Of a stretch of 64,000 nucleotides of DNA, positions 49,823-59,900 are shown piece after piece (within the stretch, counting starts at the first letter, position 1; every line of letters begins with the position of its first letter). The translations under genes were made by a program, and so were the position numbers. This DNA is from Dankookia rubra (GTDB lineage: Bacteria > Pseudomonadota > Alphaproteobacteria > Acetobacterales > Acetobacteraceae), in assembly GCF_004355005.1 (NCBI RefSeq), contig NZ_SMSJ01000012.1, positions 62,001 through 126,000 of the forward strand, given 5' to 3'. The notes under the pieces were generated by a model, which was not told the DNA's origin, did no database searches, and saw only the letters and a program-made list of their open reading frames with translations.

Positions 49823-50955
49823 CGATGCTGGCCGACCTGCCCCTCGGACCCCCTCGCTGGATCCGCGAGGGGCTCCCTCTCACCCGCGACACTCTCAATG
49901 ACCTGCTTGGTTGGGCAACCGCGCAGGAGGCGTCCGACATTCGGCTGCAAACCGGCAAGCGTATCGTCCTGCAGGTCCATGGCCGCGTCCGGAAGATCGG
50001 TGAGCGCCGACTAACAGAGAACGAGGTCGAGGAGGCGGCGAACGCTTTGCGTGGAGCGGACGCCATGGCGCAGATCAAGTCGGCCCAAGACTTTGACACG
50101 GCCTACGAGATCAAGCCGGATCGCAAAACCCGCCTGCGGTTCCGAGTGAACGGCAAAGGCGCTTATGCGCGTGGGGTGGATGGCGCGGCACTGGTCATTC
50201 GAGCCATGCCGTTGGCGACCTGGCCGCTATCCCGCCAGAACGTTGACCCGCGACTTGAGGCCTCGATGTTCCCCCGGGACGGCATCGTCATCGTTGCCGG
50301 CGCCACCGGCACAGGCAAAACGCGGCTCCTGGGCGGCGTGACGAGAGCGATCCTGGAGGATGCGAATAGCCACCGGATCATCACCGAGCTGTCAGCGCCG
50401 ATCGAGAACATCTACGACGATATCGACAGCCCGACCTCCGAGATCACTCAGGTCGAGATCGGCCGTAATCTGCCGAGCTTCGGGGGCGGCCTCCGCAACC
50501 TGATGCGTTCGGCCTGCAACGTGGCCATCGTCGGGGAGTGCCGCGACGCCGAAACCATGGCGGCCGCGGTCGATGCCGCGCTGACCAACCATGCCGTCTA
50601 CACGACCACCCACGCAGGCACTCTCGGCGAGACGATCCAGCGAGCCGTCAGCCTCTGCCCAGAGGGGCAACGGACCGCCATGACGATCGCCTTGGCGCAG
50701 TCGCTTCGGCTCATCGTCAATCAGCGCCTTGTCTGGTCGGTGGACGGCAAGCGGACGCCAGTCCGGGAATTCCTCGCTTTCGACCGAGCCACCCGACGCA
50801 AGCTCGCGGCTACCAGCCCCGATGAGTGGCCCCGCCTGGTCGAGGCCCTCGCAGAGGAGCAGGGCACGACCTTCGCAGACTCCATTCGCGCCGCCCTGTC
50901 CGAAGGTCGGATCAGCAAAGAGGTGGCGGAAAAGGAACTGGCCAGTGTGGCGTGA
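49819..50955 (+). CDS. dotB: DotB (TraJ) secretion ATPase
   Basis: 378 residues from ATG 49819. SDIRLQTGKRIVLQVHGRVRKI is the N-terminal PilT/DotB-like domain; Walker A GATGTGKT (161-168); Walker B region NVAIVGECRDAETM; ALTNHAVYTTTHAGTLGETI is the PilT/VirB11 His-box. DotB is a cytoplasmic hexamer that docks on DotO. A transfer box occurs near its 3' end. Confidence 0.9.
   Translation: MTMLADLPLGPPRWIREGLPLTRDTLNDLLGWATAQEASDIRLQTGKRIVLQVHGRVRKIGERRLTENEVEEAANALRGADAMAQIKSAQDFDTAYEIKPDRKTRLRFRVNGKGAYARGVDGAALVIRAMPLATWPLSRQNVDPRLEASMFPRDGIVIVAGATGTGKTRLLGGVTRAILEDANSHRIITELSAPIENIYDDIDSPTSEITQVEIGRNLPSFGGGLRNLMRSACNVAIVGECRDAETMAAAVDAALTNHAVYTTTHAGTLGETIQRAVSLCPEGQRTAMTIALAQSLRLIVNQRLVWSVDGKRTPVREFLAFDRATRRKLAATSPDEWPRLVEALAEEQGTTFADSIRAALSEGRISKEVAEKELASVA
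50882..50894 (+). promoter_or_regulatory. Transfer box inside dotB (plus)
   Basis: CCATTCGCGCCGC at the 3' end of dotB, 50 bp before icmT. It lies in coding sequence (DSIRAAL), so chance is possible; orientation and spacing agree with the other sites. Confidence 0.4.
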
Positions 50956-51196
50956 TACAGCGCGAGACGTAACTTTCTTTGGCCTGGACGCATGGGCTTT
51001 GGCACCATTCGTCGCCGTGCCGTTCAGCGGCTGGGACTGGCGGATGATCTATCTCGCCGTTGCCATCGCCATCATCTTCGCCCTGATGCGCGCCGCGGGC
51101 CTGTCCGTCGTCGGCGCTGCCCGGCGAATGCGGTCCTGGATCGCGGGACGCGAGCGGCCGGCCACGCCGCCCTCCAAGCAGCGGTTCTTTGCATGA
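50945..51196 (+). CDS. icmT: IcmT (TraK)-like small membrane protein
   Basis: 83 residues from GTG 50945, overlapping the dotB stop. WRDTARDVTFFGLDAWALAPFVAVPFSGWDWRM and RMRSWIAGRERPATPP follow the IcmT pattern: WRDTA-x-P-V-x-F-F-x-L-D-A, a hydrophobic stretch, and a basic R-S-x-x-x-G tail. IcmT neighbours dotB in IncI plasmids (TraK). Confidence 0.75.
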   Translation: MWRDTARDVTFFGLDAWALAPFVAVPFSGWDWRMIYLAVAIAIIFALMRAAGLSVVGAARRMRSWIAGRERPATPPSKQRFFA

Positions 51197-51612
51197 GCGC
51201 CGCCGTATCGCTCGAGGCGGTTGCCTCAACCCTCGGCCGGGTGCTGCAAGGCTCCGGCCGCGACGTTCAGCTGCGAGACCGGGCGAGCGGCCAGATTCGC
51301 TCCGTCTCGCTTGACTTGGCGACGGCTCCGGACGGACTGCTGCCCGTGTTCCTGGCGGCCGGCGACGCCGTTTGGCGCGAGGCGACTGGCGCCGGCATCG
51401 GGCTCCGCATCGAGCCAGACGAGCGCGCCCTGCTTGGCTATCGCGCGGCGAAGGTCGGCAACGTGCCGTTCGCCACGATCATGCTAGCCACCATCGAAGC
51501 GGTCGAGCAGGCGGCGCGACCTGGCGTGCTGCTGGTCAACGACCTCAACGCCGTGTGGCGCGCGGCCACACCCCTGCCCGTCCTGGGCAATGCACCGGGG
51601 CCGGTCCCGTGA
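51193..51612 (+). CDS. Small soluble protein at the TraL/IcmS position
   Basis: 139 residues from ATG 51193, overlapping the icmT stop. Soluble, mixed alpha/beta (SLEAVASTLGRVLQGSGRDVQLRD; VPFATIMLATIEAVEQA). Not recognised. The slot after icmT holds icmS in Legionella and traL in IncI; a chaperone or accessory role is possible but not shown. Confidence 0.55.
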   Translation: MSAAVSLEAVASTLGRVLQGSGRDVQLRDRASGQIRSVSLDLATAPDGLLPVFLAAGDAVWREATGAGIGLRIEPDERALLGYRAAKVGNVPFATIMLATIEAVEQAARPGVLLVNDLNAVWRAATPLPVLGNAPGPVP

Positions 51613-52166
51613 TCCGCCACGCCCTCGCTGCCCTGCTGCTGTCGGCCGGTGCGGCGGCGGCGCAGCCCTACACCAATGCGCCGGGCCCGGTGCCTGTGGC
51701 GCCCCCCGGCTACGACCCTGCCGCCTACGTCACCGGCTGCATCACGGCGGCCGGTACCGCGCACCGCATTCCGGCATCGCTCCTGGTGCTGATCATGCGG
51801 GTGGAGAACGGCCGCCTCGGGCGCGTCACTCCGAATGCCAGCGGCGCTCCCCCAGATGTCGGCCCGGCCCAGGTCAATGCGATGTGGGTTCGGCGGCTGG
51901 CCCAGCGTTGGCAGACCACCCCGGCGGAAGCCTTCATCGCGCTCCGGGACAACCTATGCGCCAACCTCGAAGCGGCCGCATGGATCCTCCGAGATGCCAT
52001 CGACAGCGCCCCAGACGACTTCTGGAAGGGCGTTGCGCACTACCACAGCCGGACCCCGCAGTTCCGCGACCGCTATCTCCGCCTGCTGCGCGACCAAGCA
52101 ATGGCTCTGCTCGAGCAAGCGCGGCGCCGTCCTGAGACAGCTTCCATGGCGAGTGCCGACCGATGA
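51609..52166 (+). CDS. Lytic transglycosylase (SLT-type)
   Basis: 185 residues from GTG 51609 (overlap with previous stop). Signal peptide ends AAA-AQP. IPASLLVLIMRVENGRLGRVTPN has the catalytic Glu of transglycosylases; GPAQVNAMWVRRLAQRW and NLCANLEAAAWILRDAI, with AHYHS, complete the SLT fold. It opens the peptidoglycan for the transfer machine. Sits between icmT and dotM in one operon. Confidence 0.85.
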   Translation: MIRHALAALLLSAGAAAAQPYTNAPGPVPVAPPGYDPAAYVTGCITAAGTAHRIPASLLVLIMRVENGRLGRVTPNASGAPPDVGPAQVNAMWVRRLAQRWQTTPAEAFIALRDNLCANLEAAAWILRDAIDSAPDDFWKGVAHYHSRTPQFRDRYLRLLRDQAMALLEQARRRPETASMASADR

Positions 52167-53320
52167 ACAACGAGAGCCGGGGCCCCGCCCCTGAGGAAGC
52201 CCTGGTCATCATCGGGGGCGTGGTGCTGTTCGTTGCCGGCAGCACCTTCGCGGCCTGGTGGTTTTGCCGCGACGAGATCATCACCGCAGTCCTCGCCACG
52301 CAGCACTGGCTGATGGCGCCGGCGCACCTGGTCACAGACGCCTATCTGAATCTGGACCGTCAGGTGCTCACCGCCGATCCAAGCAACCCGGAGATCGGCC
52401 CCGGAGCTCTCTGGCAGCTCGCCCACGATGTCGGCCGCTTCTGGCGTTGGCCCGCCTGCCTGCTGCTGCTGACCCTGGCGGGGCTTTGCGCCCGTCAAGC
52501 TCGCGGCCGGTACAAGCGCGACTTCGACCTGCGCGGCCTCATGCGCGAGCAAGCGGTACACTTCCGCACCATCAAGCCCTTCCTCTCGCGCCGCCTCGGC
52601 CCGGTCGCACCGGCCGAGGGCGAGCCGCGCCCCATCGACCCCGTCCTGCACGCCGGGGAATGGGTAAACCGCTTCGCCCGTACCCCGGAGGGGCTGTTCT
52701 CGGAAGCGGGTGCACGCAGCGCGCTCGCGCGCCAGCTCGGCCCTCTTTGGGCGGGCTACCAGGCCGCCCAACCGCACGTCCGGACCATGTTCGCCGTCCT
52801 CGCGCTCTTTGCCGCTCGCCAGCGCGAGGAGGCGATGGACCTCCTTGGCGACCTCGCAGAGGCAGTGCCGCCTGGTGAGAAGGAAGGGCCGGAGGGGCCG
52901 GCGCAGGCCTTGTCGGTGCCAGCGTCCGTGGCCATCGCGGCTGATGCCTGGATGCGGGATCCCGAGATCGCCGGCCCCGCCGAGCGGCTCGCCGCTGCCC
53001 ACGCCTACACCTACACCGCGCTCATGAGCTTGCTCTGCCACGCGCGGGAGCGGAGCGGCGTGTTCAACCCTGGCCTCTTTGCCTTCGTCCAGCTGATCGA
53101 CCGGCCGCTCTACATGGCCCTCGACAGCCTCGGTGCACCGACACCAGGCCAGCCTTGGCACCGCAGCGCTGCCCAGGCGCCCTATGCCGAAGCCCTCGGT
53201 GCCCGCGAGCACTGGTCCACCGAGCGCGAAATCGGCCGACCCGTCTACGTCCCCATGGTCGGCATGGCGGCCAACGCCATTCGCGCCGCTGTCGCGGATG
53301 CTGACCTGGCGGCGGACTGA
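52163..53320 (+). CDS. dotM: DotM/IcmP (TrbA) coupling-complex protein
   Basis: 385 residues from ATG 52163 (overlap with previous stop). Two N-terminal membrane segments (about 10-35 and 90-115; WPACLLLLTLAGLCARQA) and a cytosolic domain with HVRTMFAVLALFAARQREEAMDLLGDLA, AYTYTALMSLLCHARERSGVFNPGLFAFVQLIDRPLYMALDSLG, the DotM/TrbA signature (F-x-W-L-K-x-x-D-R-x-L-W type). Partner of DotL. Confidence 0.88.
   Translation: MNNESRGPAPEEALVIIGGVVLFVAGSTFAAWWFCRDEIITAVLATQHWLMAPAHLVTDAYLNLDRQVLTADPSNPEIGPGALWQLAHDVGRFWRWPACLLLLTLAGLCARQARGRYKRDFDLRGLMREQAVHFRTIKPFLSRRLGPVAPAEGEPRPIDPVLHAGEWVNRFARTPEGLFSEAGARSALARQLGPLWAGYQAAQPHVRTMFAVLALFAARQREEAMDLLGDLAEAVPPGEKEGPEGPAQALSVPASVAIAADAWMRDPEIAGPAERLAAAHAYTYTALMSLLCHARERSGVFNPGLFAFVQLIDRPLYMALDSLGAPTPGQPWHRSAAQAPYAEALGAREHWSTEREIGRPVYVPMVGMAANAIRAAVADADLAAD
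53277..53289 (+). promoter_or_regulatory. Transfer box at the end of dotM (plus)
   Basis: CCATTCGCGCCGC within the last codons of dotM, 75 bp before the ATG at 53365 and 115 bp before 53405. Points at the dotL operon. Confidence 0.5.
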
Positions 53321-53364
53321 CACATCCGTCCCGTACTACCGCAACCAGCACCGAGGAGAGTGAC

Positions 53365-53415
53365 ATGCCAACACGAACCCATACCCGTTCTGTGGGGCAG
53401 TTCCGTGCGGGTTGA
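53365..53415 (+). CDS. Possible 16-residue leader peptide
   Basis: ATG 53365 has the best ribosome site of the area (GAGGAGAG, about six bases upstream) but reads MPTRTHTRSVGQFRAG and stops at 53413-53415, inside the start of the next gene in another frame. Either a leader peptide that couples translation of 53405, or a sign of a frameshift at the gene's 5' end. Confidence 0.35.
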   Translation: MPTRTHTRSVGQFRAG

Positions 53416-53770
53416 TCTTCCCCCTAACTCCAGCCTGCACGTCGCGGTCGGCCTCGATGTCAGTCTCCGCGGGGATGGGGTGCATGTCAGGCCCCGCCAC
53501 CGCACCAAGGGGATTGTCGCCGCCCTGCTATGCATCACCTTGTCCGCGGGCGGCGGCTTTATCGCCGGCACTTGGGATAAGGTGGTCACGGCCGGTGCGG
53601 AGAACGGCGTCGATCCTGCGTCCATGCTGGAGCCAGTGACACGCCCGCTTGGCCTGCGCAGCGCCGCCGCCCAATCGCCACCGCTCCCCCAGGCAACGCC
53701 GACCGTCGTCACTGCACCGCCGGCAACCGGTCGTCCTGCCCAGGCCGATCCCTTCGGTCTGAGCGACTAA
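53405..53770 (+). CDS. Small single-pass membrane protein upstream of dotL
   Basis: 121 residues from GTG 53405; GTG 53360 is in frame further upstream but sits on the ribosome site itself. A beta-like start (SSLHVAVGLDVSLRGDGVHVRP), one membrane helix (GIVAALLCITLSAGGGFIAG) and a Pro/Ala-rich periplasmic tail. The slot between trbA and trbC holds trbB in IncI, but this is not a TrbB. No family recognised. Confidence 0.55.
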   Translation: MRVDLPPNSSLHVAVGLDVSLRGDGVHVRPRHRTKGIVAALLCITLSAGGGFIAGTWDKVVTAGAENGVDPASMLEPVTRPLGLRSAAAQSPPLPQATPTVVTAPPATGRPAQADPFGLSD

Positions 53771-53772
53771 CC

Positions 53773-56112
53773 ATGGCGACCGTCCGCCGCGACATCTATG
53801 GGCCCGACGCCGCCGCCGAACGTTCGGCGGCGGATGTCTATCAGCCAGTCCGTTCGACCGGTGAGAGCTTCCGCCAGGCGCTGATGGGCGGCGGATCGGT
53901 TGTCCTGCTGGCGGCTGCGGCCGTCGCCGTGGCGGCCGAGTCCGCGATCGTCGCGGGGGTGATCCCAGCGGCCTGTGCCTATGCCTGGGCCGTGCTACGC
54001 CGGTCAGTGCGCCTGCCGCTGCGCATGCCCCTGTCCTCGGGGATGCCGGACTACAACGACCCGCTGCCCGGTTCCCGCAAGCCCCGCAAGGCGGCCGGCA
54101 TCATCTACCTGGGCATCGACCACACGACCGGCCGCGAGCTCTGGATCAGCGACGATGACGGCCGCCAGCATGTGTCGGTGCCTGGCGTCACCGGCGCCGG
54201 CAAGACCACAACCCTGCTCGGCCTCTGCGCCAACTCCCTGGCCATGGGCAGCGGCTTCGTCTTCGTGGACGGCAAGGGCGACACCGGACTCTATGCCGAC
54301 GTGTACCGCCTGGCGCGGGTGTTTGGTCGGGAGAAGGACGTCCGGGTCATCAACCTGCTGGTCGCCAGCGGCGCTCGCGACAGCCACACATTCAATCCCT
54401 TCGCGTGGGCCAGCGCGGACGCGATCCGCGAAATGCTGATCTCGCAGATCGAGCACAACCCCGAAGGCGGCGGAGACAACAAGGTCTTCATGCAGCGCGC
54501 CGCGGCGCTGCTGGGCGCCAATGCACCCGTGCTGGTTTGGATGCGAGACCACCACAACGTCAGCATCGACATCGACAGCATCCGCTTCGCCACGGAACTG
54601 CAGAGCGTCGCGGATCTCGCCTTTGAGCGCAGGTTCCGCCGGCGCGACCCGGTCAGCGGCGAGATCGACCACATCGACGTGCCGGACATGCCGGAGGCCC
54701 TGGTTGCCCCGCTCCGCTCTTACCTTGGCGACACCGGCGGTTACGACATGGAGATGCATCTCAACAAGCGCCCCCGGGACAAGGCCAGCGAGCAGCATGC
54801 GTATGTGACGATGCACTTCAGTGCGACATTCACCCAGCTTGGGGTGTCGCTCGGGCACATCTTCCGCTGCCAGATCAGCGGCGTCGACATGCGCGACGTG
54901 GCGATCAACCGCCGCATCCTGGTGGTCAGCCTGCCGGCCCTGGAAAACTCCGGCGAAACCACGGCCGCGCTCGGCAAGCTGATCGTTGCCTCCATCCGCA
55001 ACATGATGGCCCAGACCTTGGGCGGGCGCCTCGAGGGGCGGCACGGCGACATCATTGCGAACAAGCCCACCACGGCCCCGACCCCCTACCCCATCGTTTA
55101 CGACGAGTTGGCGGCTTATGTGTCGGTCGGCACCAAAGAGCAGCTGCAGCAGGGCAGAAGCCTGGGCTTCATGTTCGTGCTGGGCTGGCACGACGTCGCC
55201 GGCCTCCGCGCCAAGATCGGCGACGTGACGTACTCCCTCCTAAACAATGCCAACCTGCAGATCGTCCTCCGGCAGAATGAGGGCGGGCTGAACCGACAGC
55301 ACATCGAGCAGACGCTTGGCGAGGCAGAAGTCACTCAAACAGCCTCCTACCGGGCCGAAGGCGTCGGCTTCCTGCCGGCGCAGAGTGCCGAGGTGCGCAG
55401 GACCGCCCGCGTCGACTGGCGCGATGCCCGCGGCCTGATCCCTGGGGAGGGCATCATCACCCTGGCAAACAACCGGGTTCACGCAAAGCTATTCACCGCA
55501 GTCCTGCCCAGGCCAGGCAACAACGACCTCTACCGCGTCAACCGGCCAGTCCCCCTGATGCCCCCGGAGCCGAGCGCCGCACGAGGCTTGGCGGACCGCA
55601 TCGCCAAGGTCCGGGCGGCCCTGGAATGCGGCGGTAATCCTGCGGCCGATCCACCCGTCTCTGCCGTCTTGAAGGCCGCGCGCGAGGGCTTTGCCACCTC
55701 CATTGCGGCCGGCTTTGACCTAGCCGTCGCAGCAGACGCGGCGATCAACGCCGTGGGCGCGGTTCCTGCTGAGGAGCCGTCGCCAACCCCGGCACCCACC
55801 TCCGGGGCTCCGCCGGAGACAGAGTTCACCCCCACTCTGCACGCCGTCGCTACGGCACCGACCGAAGATGAAGGCGAGCAGGCTCACCTCGCTCACCTTG
55901 GCCGCGAGGTTGAAGCCTTCCTTGAAACTATCTCTGCGATTGAGCACTCGATTGGCAGGGCGCCTGAAGAGGCGGAGCAAGAGGCGCGGCGCTCAATCGC
56001 CCTGCGGGACGATGGCCTGGAATCGGCGACGCTGCCCAAGCCGCCAGCAATTCACCCCGAACGACTACGCGATGTCCTGGACGCTCTTATGGAGGATCTG
56101 GCCGATGACTGA
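53773..56112 (+). CDS. dotL: DotL/IcmO (TrbC) type IV coupling protein
   Basis: 779 residues from ATG 53773. N-terminal membrane segments (about 38-75), then Walker A GVTGAGKT (138-145) in the FtsK/VirD4-type domain; RDVAINRRILVVSLPALENS and PYPIVYDELAAYVSVG (Walker B with D-E) and the long conserved QIVLRQNEGG region. The C-terminal 150 residues are acidic and helical, where DotL binds its adaptors. It brings the relaxosome to the channel. Last gene of the rightward operon. Confidence 0.9.
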   Translation: MATVRRDIYGPDAAAERSAADVYQPVRSTGESFRQALMGGGSVVLLAAAAVAVAAESAIVAGVIPAACAYAWAVLRRSVRLPLRMPLSSGMPDYNDPLPGSRKPRKAAGIIYLGIDHTTGRELWISDDDGRQHVSVPGVTGAGKTTTLLGLCANSLAMGSGFVFVDGKGDTGLYADVYRLARVFGREKDVRVINLLVASGARDSHTFNPFAWASADAIREMLISQIEHNPEGGGDNKVFMQRAAALLGANAPVLVWMRDHHNVSIDIDSIRFATELQSVADLAFERRFRRRDPVSGEIDHIDVPDMPEALVAPLRSYLGDTGGYDMEMHLNKRPRDKASEQHAYVTMHFSATFTQLGVSLGHIFRCQISGVDMRDVAINRRILVVSLPALENSGETTAALGKLIVASIRNMMAQTLGGRLEGRHGDIIANKPTTAPTPYPIVYDELAAYVSVGTKEQLQQGRSLGFMFVLGWHDVAGLRAKIGDVTYSLLNNANLQIVLRQNEGGLNRQHIEQTLGEAEVTQTASYRAEGVGFLPAQSAEVRRTARVDWRDARGLIPGEGIITLANNRVHAKLFTAVLPRPGNNDLYRVNRPVPLMPPEPSAARGLADRIAKVRAALECGGNPAADPPVSAVLKAAREGFATSIAAGFDLAVAADAAINAVGAVPAEEPSPTPAPTSGAPPETEFTPTLHAVATAPTEDEGEQAHLAHLGREVEAFLETISAIEHSIGRAPEEAEQEARRSIALRDDGLESATLPKPPAIHPERLRDVLDALMEDLADD

Positions 56113-56138
56113 TCCTCGTTTGGGTGGCCTGGTCGTAG

Positions 56139-56158
56139 CCTAGCCAACACTGGCTAGG
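56139..56158. terminator. Inverted repeat after dotL
   Basis: CCTAGCCA-ACAC-TGGCTAGG, perfect 8-bp arms, 27 bp after the dotL stop and 38 bp before the next gene. Terminator or operator. Confidence 0.45.
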
Positions 56159-56195
56159 TGCTTAGCCCGGCTCAGCAGCTAGGAGAGAGGACCCC

Positions 56196-56783
56196 ATGGC
56201 AGGCTCTATGTTTTTCCTTGGTCGCGGTTCTACGCCTCAGACCGATATGGAAGTGCACCGCGTTGAGGTCGGAAAGCCGCACCCCTATCTCACGCCCCCT
56301 CCGAACGGCGGGCAGGCGCTATCGTTTGCCACCGGCTTCCCGACATTCAATATCTTCCTGACACCACCCCTGCAGGCCGAGATCAGCTCGTTGAGCGGAA
56401 CCTGCGTTGCCTGCGGCATCTACACCGACGCTACCACCGTCGTGCCAGTCTTCGTGTTCCAGGGCAAAAGCCCCGGAGCCTGGGCCATCCACGCCCCGAT
56501 CGATGACGCGCCAGGGATGGTCCAGGACTGGATTGCCTCAGACACCAACATCGTCAATTTCCAGCTAATGGACCGGCGCGGCATCGTGCAAGTGCTGCGG
56601 CACATTGGGCTCCCGCCCGACGTTCTGGAGGCCCTGAAAGGCGCAGCCTCGAAGCTCCGCCATCCGGCTGGCATCGACGGGTATGTGCGGGCCTTGGAGA
56701 CCCTGGGAGAGGACGGCTTGTGGAAGTGGTCCAAGCGTTGGATCTGGGATCCGAAACGCAAGGAATTCCAGGCTCAGAGGTAA
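56196..56783 (+). CDS. Hypothetical soluble protein after dotL
   Basis: 195 residues with AGGAGAGAGG upstream of ATG 56196. Text such as FPTFNIFLTPPLQAEISSLSG, VACGIYTDATTVVPVFVFQGKSPGAWAIHAPID and GDEL-like ends is well-behaved but unfamiliar. It has no transfer box, and a strong terminator follows, so it is a separate unit. Confidence 0.6.
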   Translation: MAGSMFFLGRGSTPQTDMEVHRVEVGKPHPYLTPPPNGGQALSFATGFPTFNIFLTPPLQAEISSLSGTCVACGIYTDATTVVPVFVFQGKSPGAWAIHAPIDDAPGMVQDWIASDTNIVNFQLMDRRGIVQVLRHIGLPPDVLEALKGAASKLRHPAGIDGYVRALETLGEDGLWKWSKRWIWDPKRKEFQAQR

Positions 56784-56794
56784 CCCACAGCTAA

Positions 56795-56826
56795 AAGGCG
56801 GCACCCCGAAAGGTGCCGCCTTCTTC
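56795..56826 (+). terminator. Rho-independent terminator
   Basis: AAGGCGGCACC, loop of six, GGTGCCGCCTT, then TTC: perfect 11-bp stem just after the 56196 gene. Confidence 0.85.
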
Positions 56827-56993
56827 ACTTTGAAGACCGCCTATCCGGCGGGTCAGATTCGCCTCTGGGAATGGAGCAACCACCCTGACCGCACCAAAGA
56901 ATTCCTTGGCGGTTGTTCAGTAGTTTGGTCCAGCCGATAGGCGAAACAGCACAAGCATGGTCGCCCTATAATGGTTGCGAGAGGGCTTATTTA

Positions 56994-59900
56994 TCACCTC
57001 GGGCTTGGCTCGAAACCACGCTCCCGGATCGGAGCCGGCCGCGCGGCTACATCCGCCTTCGGCAATGGGCCGAGGCTGCTCCCCGCCACGAGCCGAGACG
57101 GCGCAGGGTTCTGGGTCGCGCTGCGCATCTGAGCAGCATAAGCGTCCACCTTCCCCACGAGGGCGGCGCGCAGTTCCCGATCCGCCGCCCGTTGTCGGTG
57201 CTCCTTCGTGTGGTTGCGGCCGGCGGCCTTCTGGCGATGAACCCTGTGCTCGGTCTTCATCCACTGATCCGTAGTCGCATCCACGTCTTTCCTCACCCTA
57301 TCGACCAGATCGAGCCCGAGGGGCTTGCGAGGGGCATACGCCATGTCTTTCGCTGCCTGCTTCCACAGGTGCTCTGTCGTGACCTCGCTCTGGTCGCCGA
57401 TCGCACGCCCGTGCCGCACCGCTTCAAACAGTCCTGCCTCGCTGATCAGCGTCCAGGTCTCCCATTCGGAACGGCTCTCCGCAGGGTAATTGCGGAATGC
57501 GGTAAGCCCGGAGGTGCCATGGGTCAGGGCGTTGATATGCTCAGCCGAGGTGATGCCCTGAATGCTGTCGACGGTTTGGGCCCAGCCGGAGGCAACCAGC
57601 AGGCGGCCAGACCGGGAATGCACCAGCCGATCCCAGCTCACGTCCCCCACGTCGCCGTGCCGATTTCTCAGGCGCAGGCCGGTCTCAGTAATGGCTTCGA
57701 CCGTCACCATGGACCCGTTGTTGCCGAGCCAGCCGAACCGGCCACCGAACCTGGCGCCGGTCCGCTGGAACAGCCTCAGTCGGTCGCCCTTGGCGATCGG
57801 CAGGTCGTAGATCTCGCCGCGTTGGTCAATGGCCTGGTACCAGCGCTCCTCGCCCACGATCTCACCTCGCTGCCGGAGGGTTGTGCGGATCTCGGCGCTG
57901 ATCTCCGCCGCGGCGGCGTTGGTCAGGGCGGAACAGCTGACCGACTTGGTTGCGCCGGCGGCTTCCAAGGCATCGCGCCGCCGTAGGAAGAAGTCAGCCG
58001 TCTGCCGGTTCACCTCGTCCTGGTCGCCGCCCAGCAGCCGGGCGGTGCCTGCCTCGCGCTTCATCTTGAGCGCATCGAGAACCTCATCGGTCCGCTGCTC
58101 GGCAGTCATGCCATCCTTGTTACGGAACATGCTGGCGACCTTTTTGAGCTCGTCCGTTTTCTGCCGGACCGTCGACAGCAACTCAGGCCGCGCCTCTACG
58201 GGGATGGCCCGCTGTAGCAGGGCGATGGAATCGCCCGCCTCAATGGCCTGGCACTGCTCCCGGTCGCCCAGGCCGCGGATCGTCATCCCGGTCTCCGCCT
58301 GCAACTCCATGAGCCGCTGCATCGAGCGCGGGCCGACCTGGGACATTTCCTCAATGATCAGGACGGTGTTCTGCGTCGGCCGCCACTCGCCGCTGTCGAT
58401 GGAGCGAAGCAGCGGATCCAGTGCGATGGTCCGGTCAACGCCGGCATCTTTCAGGGCATCGGCCTGCAGCCAGGCGTTAGCCGTGCCGATTACCTCCCGC
58501 CCCTGCGGGCTGAAGCGCGTATCCGCGTGGTAGGCCATAACCAACGGGGTCAGCAGGGTGGACTTACCCGCGCCGGCGATCCCGGTCAGGAAGGCGACCC
58601 CGCCGGCGGTGCCCAAGGCATAGATCGCCGCCACCTGAGCCGCGCCGTGGTCGTTGTCGAACTTGATCCCGCAATTCTCGATGGCCTGGCGGAGCGCCGC
58701 ATGGGTCAGCGCACCCGTGCGGTCCTGAGATGCCGCCCGCGCCAACTCCGCCACCCGGCGCTCAATCCGCACCTGCTCGGAGTTGGTGACACGCATCCGG
58801 CCATCGCTCACGCCCTCAACCAGATAGGCTTGCTGCCCGTGGAACTCGAAACCGCGCTCCCGGATGAGCCCAACCACCCGCTCGACGTCCGCAGTGCCCT
58901 TGTAGCCCGCACCGATCAGGCCGCGGATTGCCCAGAGCTCCACGACATCCTGATCCAGCACCGCTGCCGTCTCGAATGCCTTGGCCAGGTGGCGGGCGGC
59001 GAATGCATAGGCCGCGTCGTACCGCTGCGCGTCGGTCAGCTGGGCATAGGCCGTTCCCTCGAGCACGGTGCTGTGGGCCCAGCCGAGCGCCTTGGCCTGA
59101 TACCGCCAAGCCTCTTTGGGAGTGAGCCCTTCACGCTTCGCCCCTGTCTTGGCGGCCTTTGAGTGCCGCTCGAAGATCGCGGCGGACTGCATAAGACCGA
59201 ACTTCCGCTCGGCCGAGAGCTTCTCCCAATCCTCGCCCATCCGTTTTGCGTACTTCTTGGCGTTCCGCTCCGCCTGCCGATGGCCTTTCGAGAAATGGTC
59301 AACGGCCCGCTGGTCAATCGCCGAGAGCACGGCGAACCTGCCGGTCGGATCGACCGCCACCCGGACCCCCAGCCGCCGCATTTCTTCCGCCAACACGGCT
59401 TGACCCAACGCTCCCCACACATGCACCCGCGTATTGGTCAGGCGCTGCGTGTCCAGCGAGCCGAGGCGGCCGTCATCGGTGACGACCATGTTGAACATCG
59501 GGTTGTGGACGTGCGTCTGCGGGTCGCCGACGGTCGGGAACTCGGCCAGGTAGGTAATGCCGGTTTCCCCGTCTTTGACCTGCAGGGTCGGGCGGGCCTG
59601 GGTGTGCGGGAACGAGACCCACCCCACTGCCCCTGGCTCCGCAACTCCCTTCCCCTCGAACCCAGATCGGGCCCAGCCGAGGTCGGCCGCGATCGCCCGC
59701 ATGGCAGCATCATTGGCCCGCAGCACCGCCGTCCAAAGCAGCGCCTCCTCCGCCGGGGATTCGGCAAACTCGATCGCCAGCGTCACTGACTTGTGGGGGG
59801 AGAAGGTGAAGTCGAGCGACGAATTCTCCCGCCGCCACCGGCTCCACGGCATGCCGGTGTCGCCCCGCTTTGCCTCAAACAGATGGTTGAGCTCGCCGGC

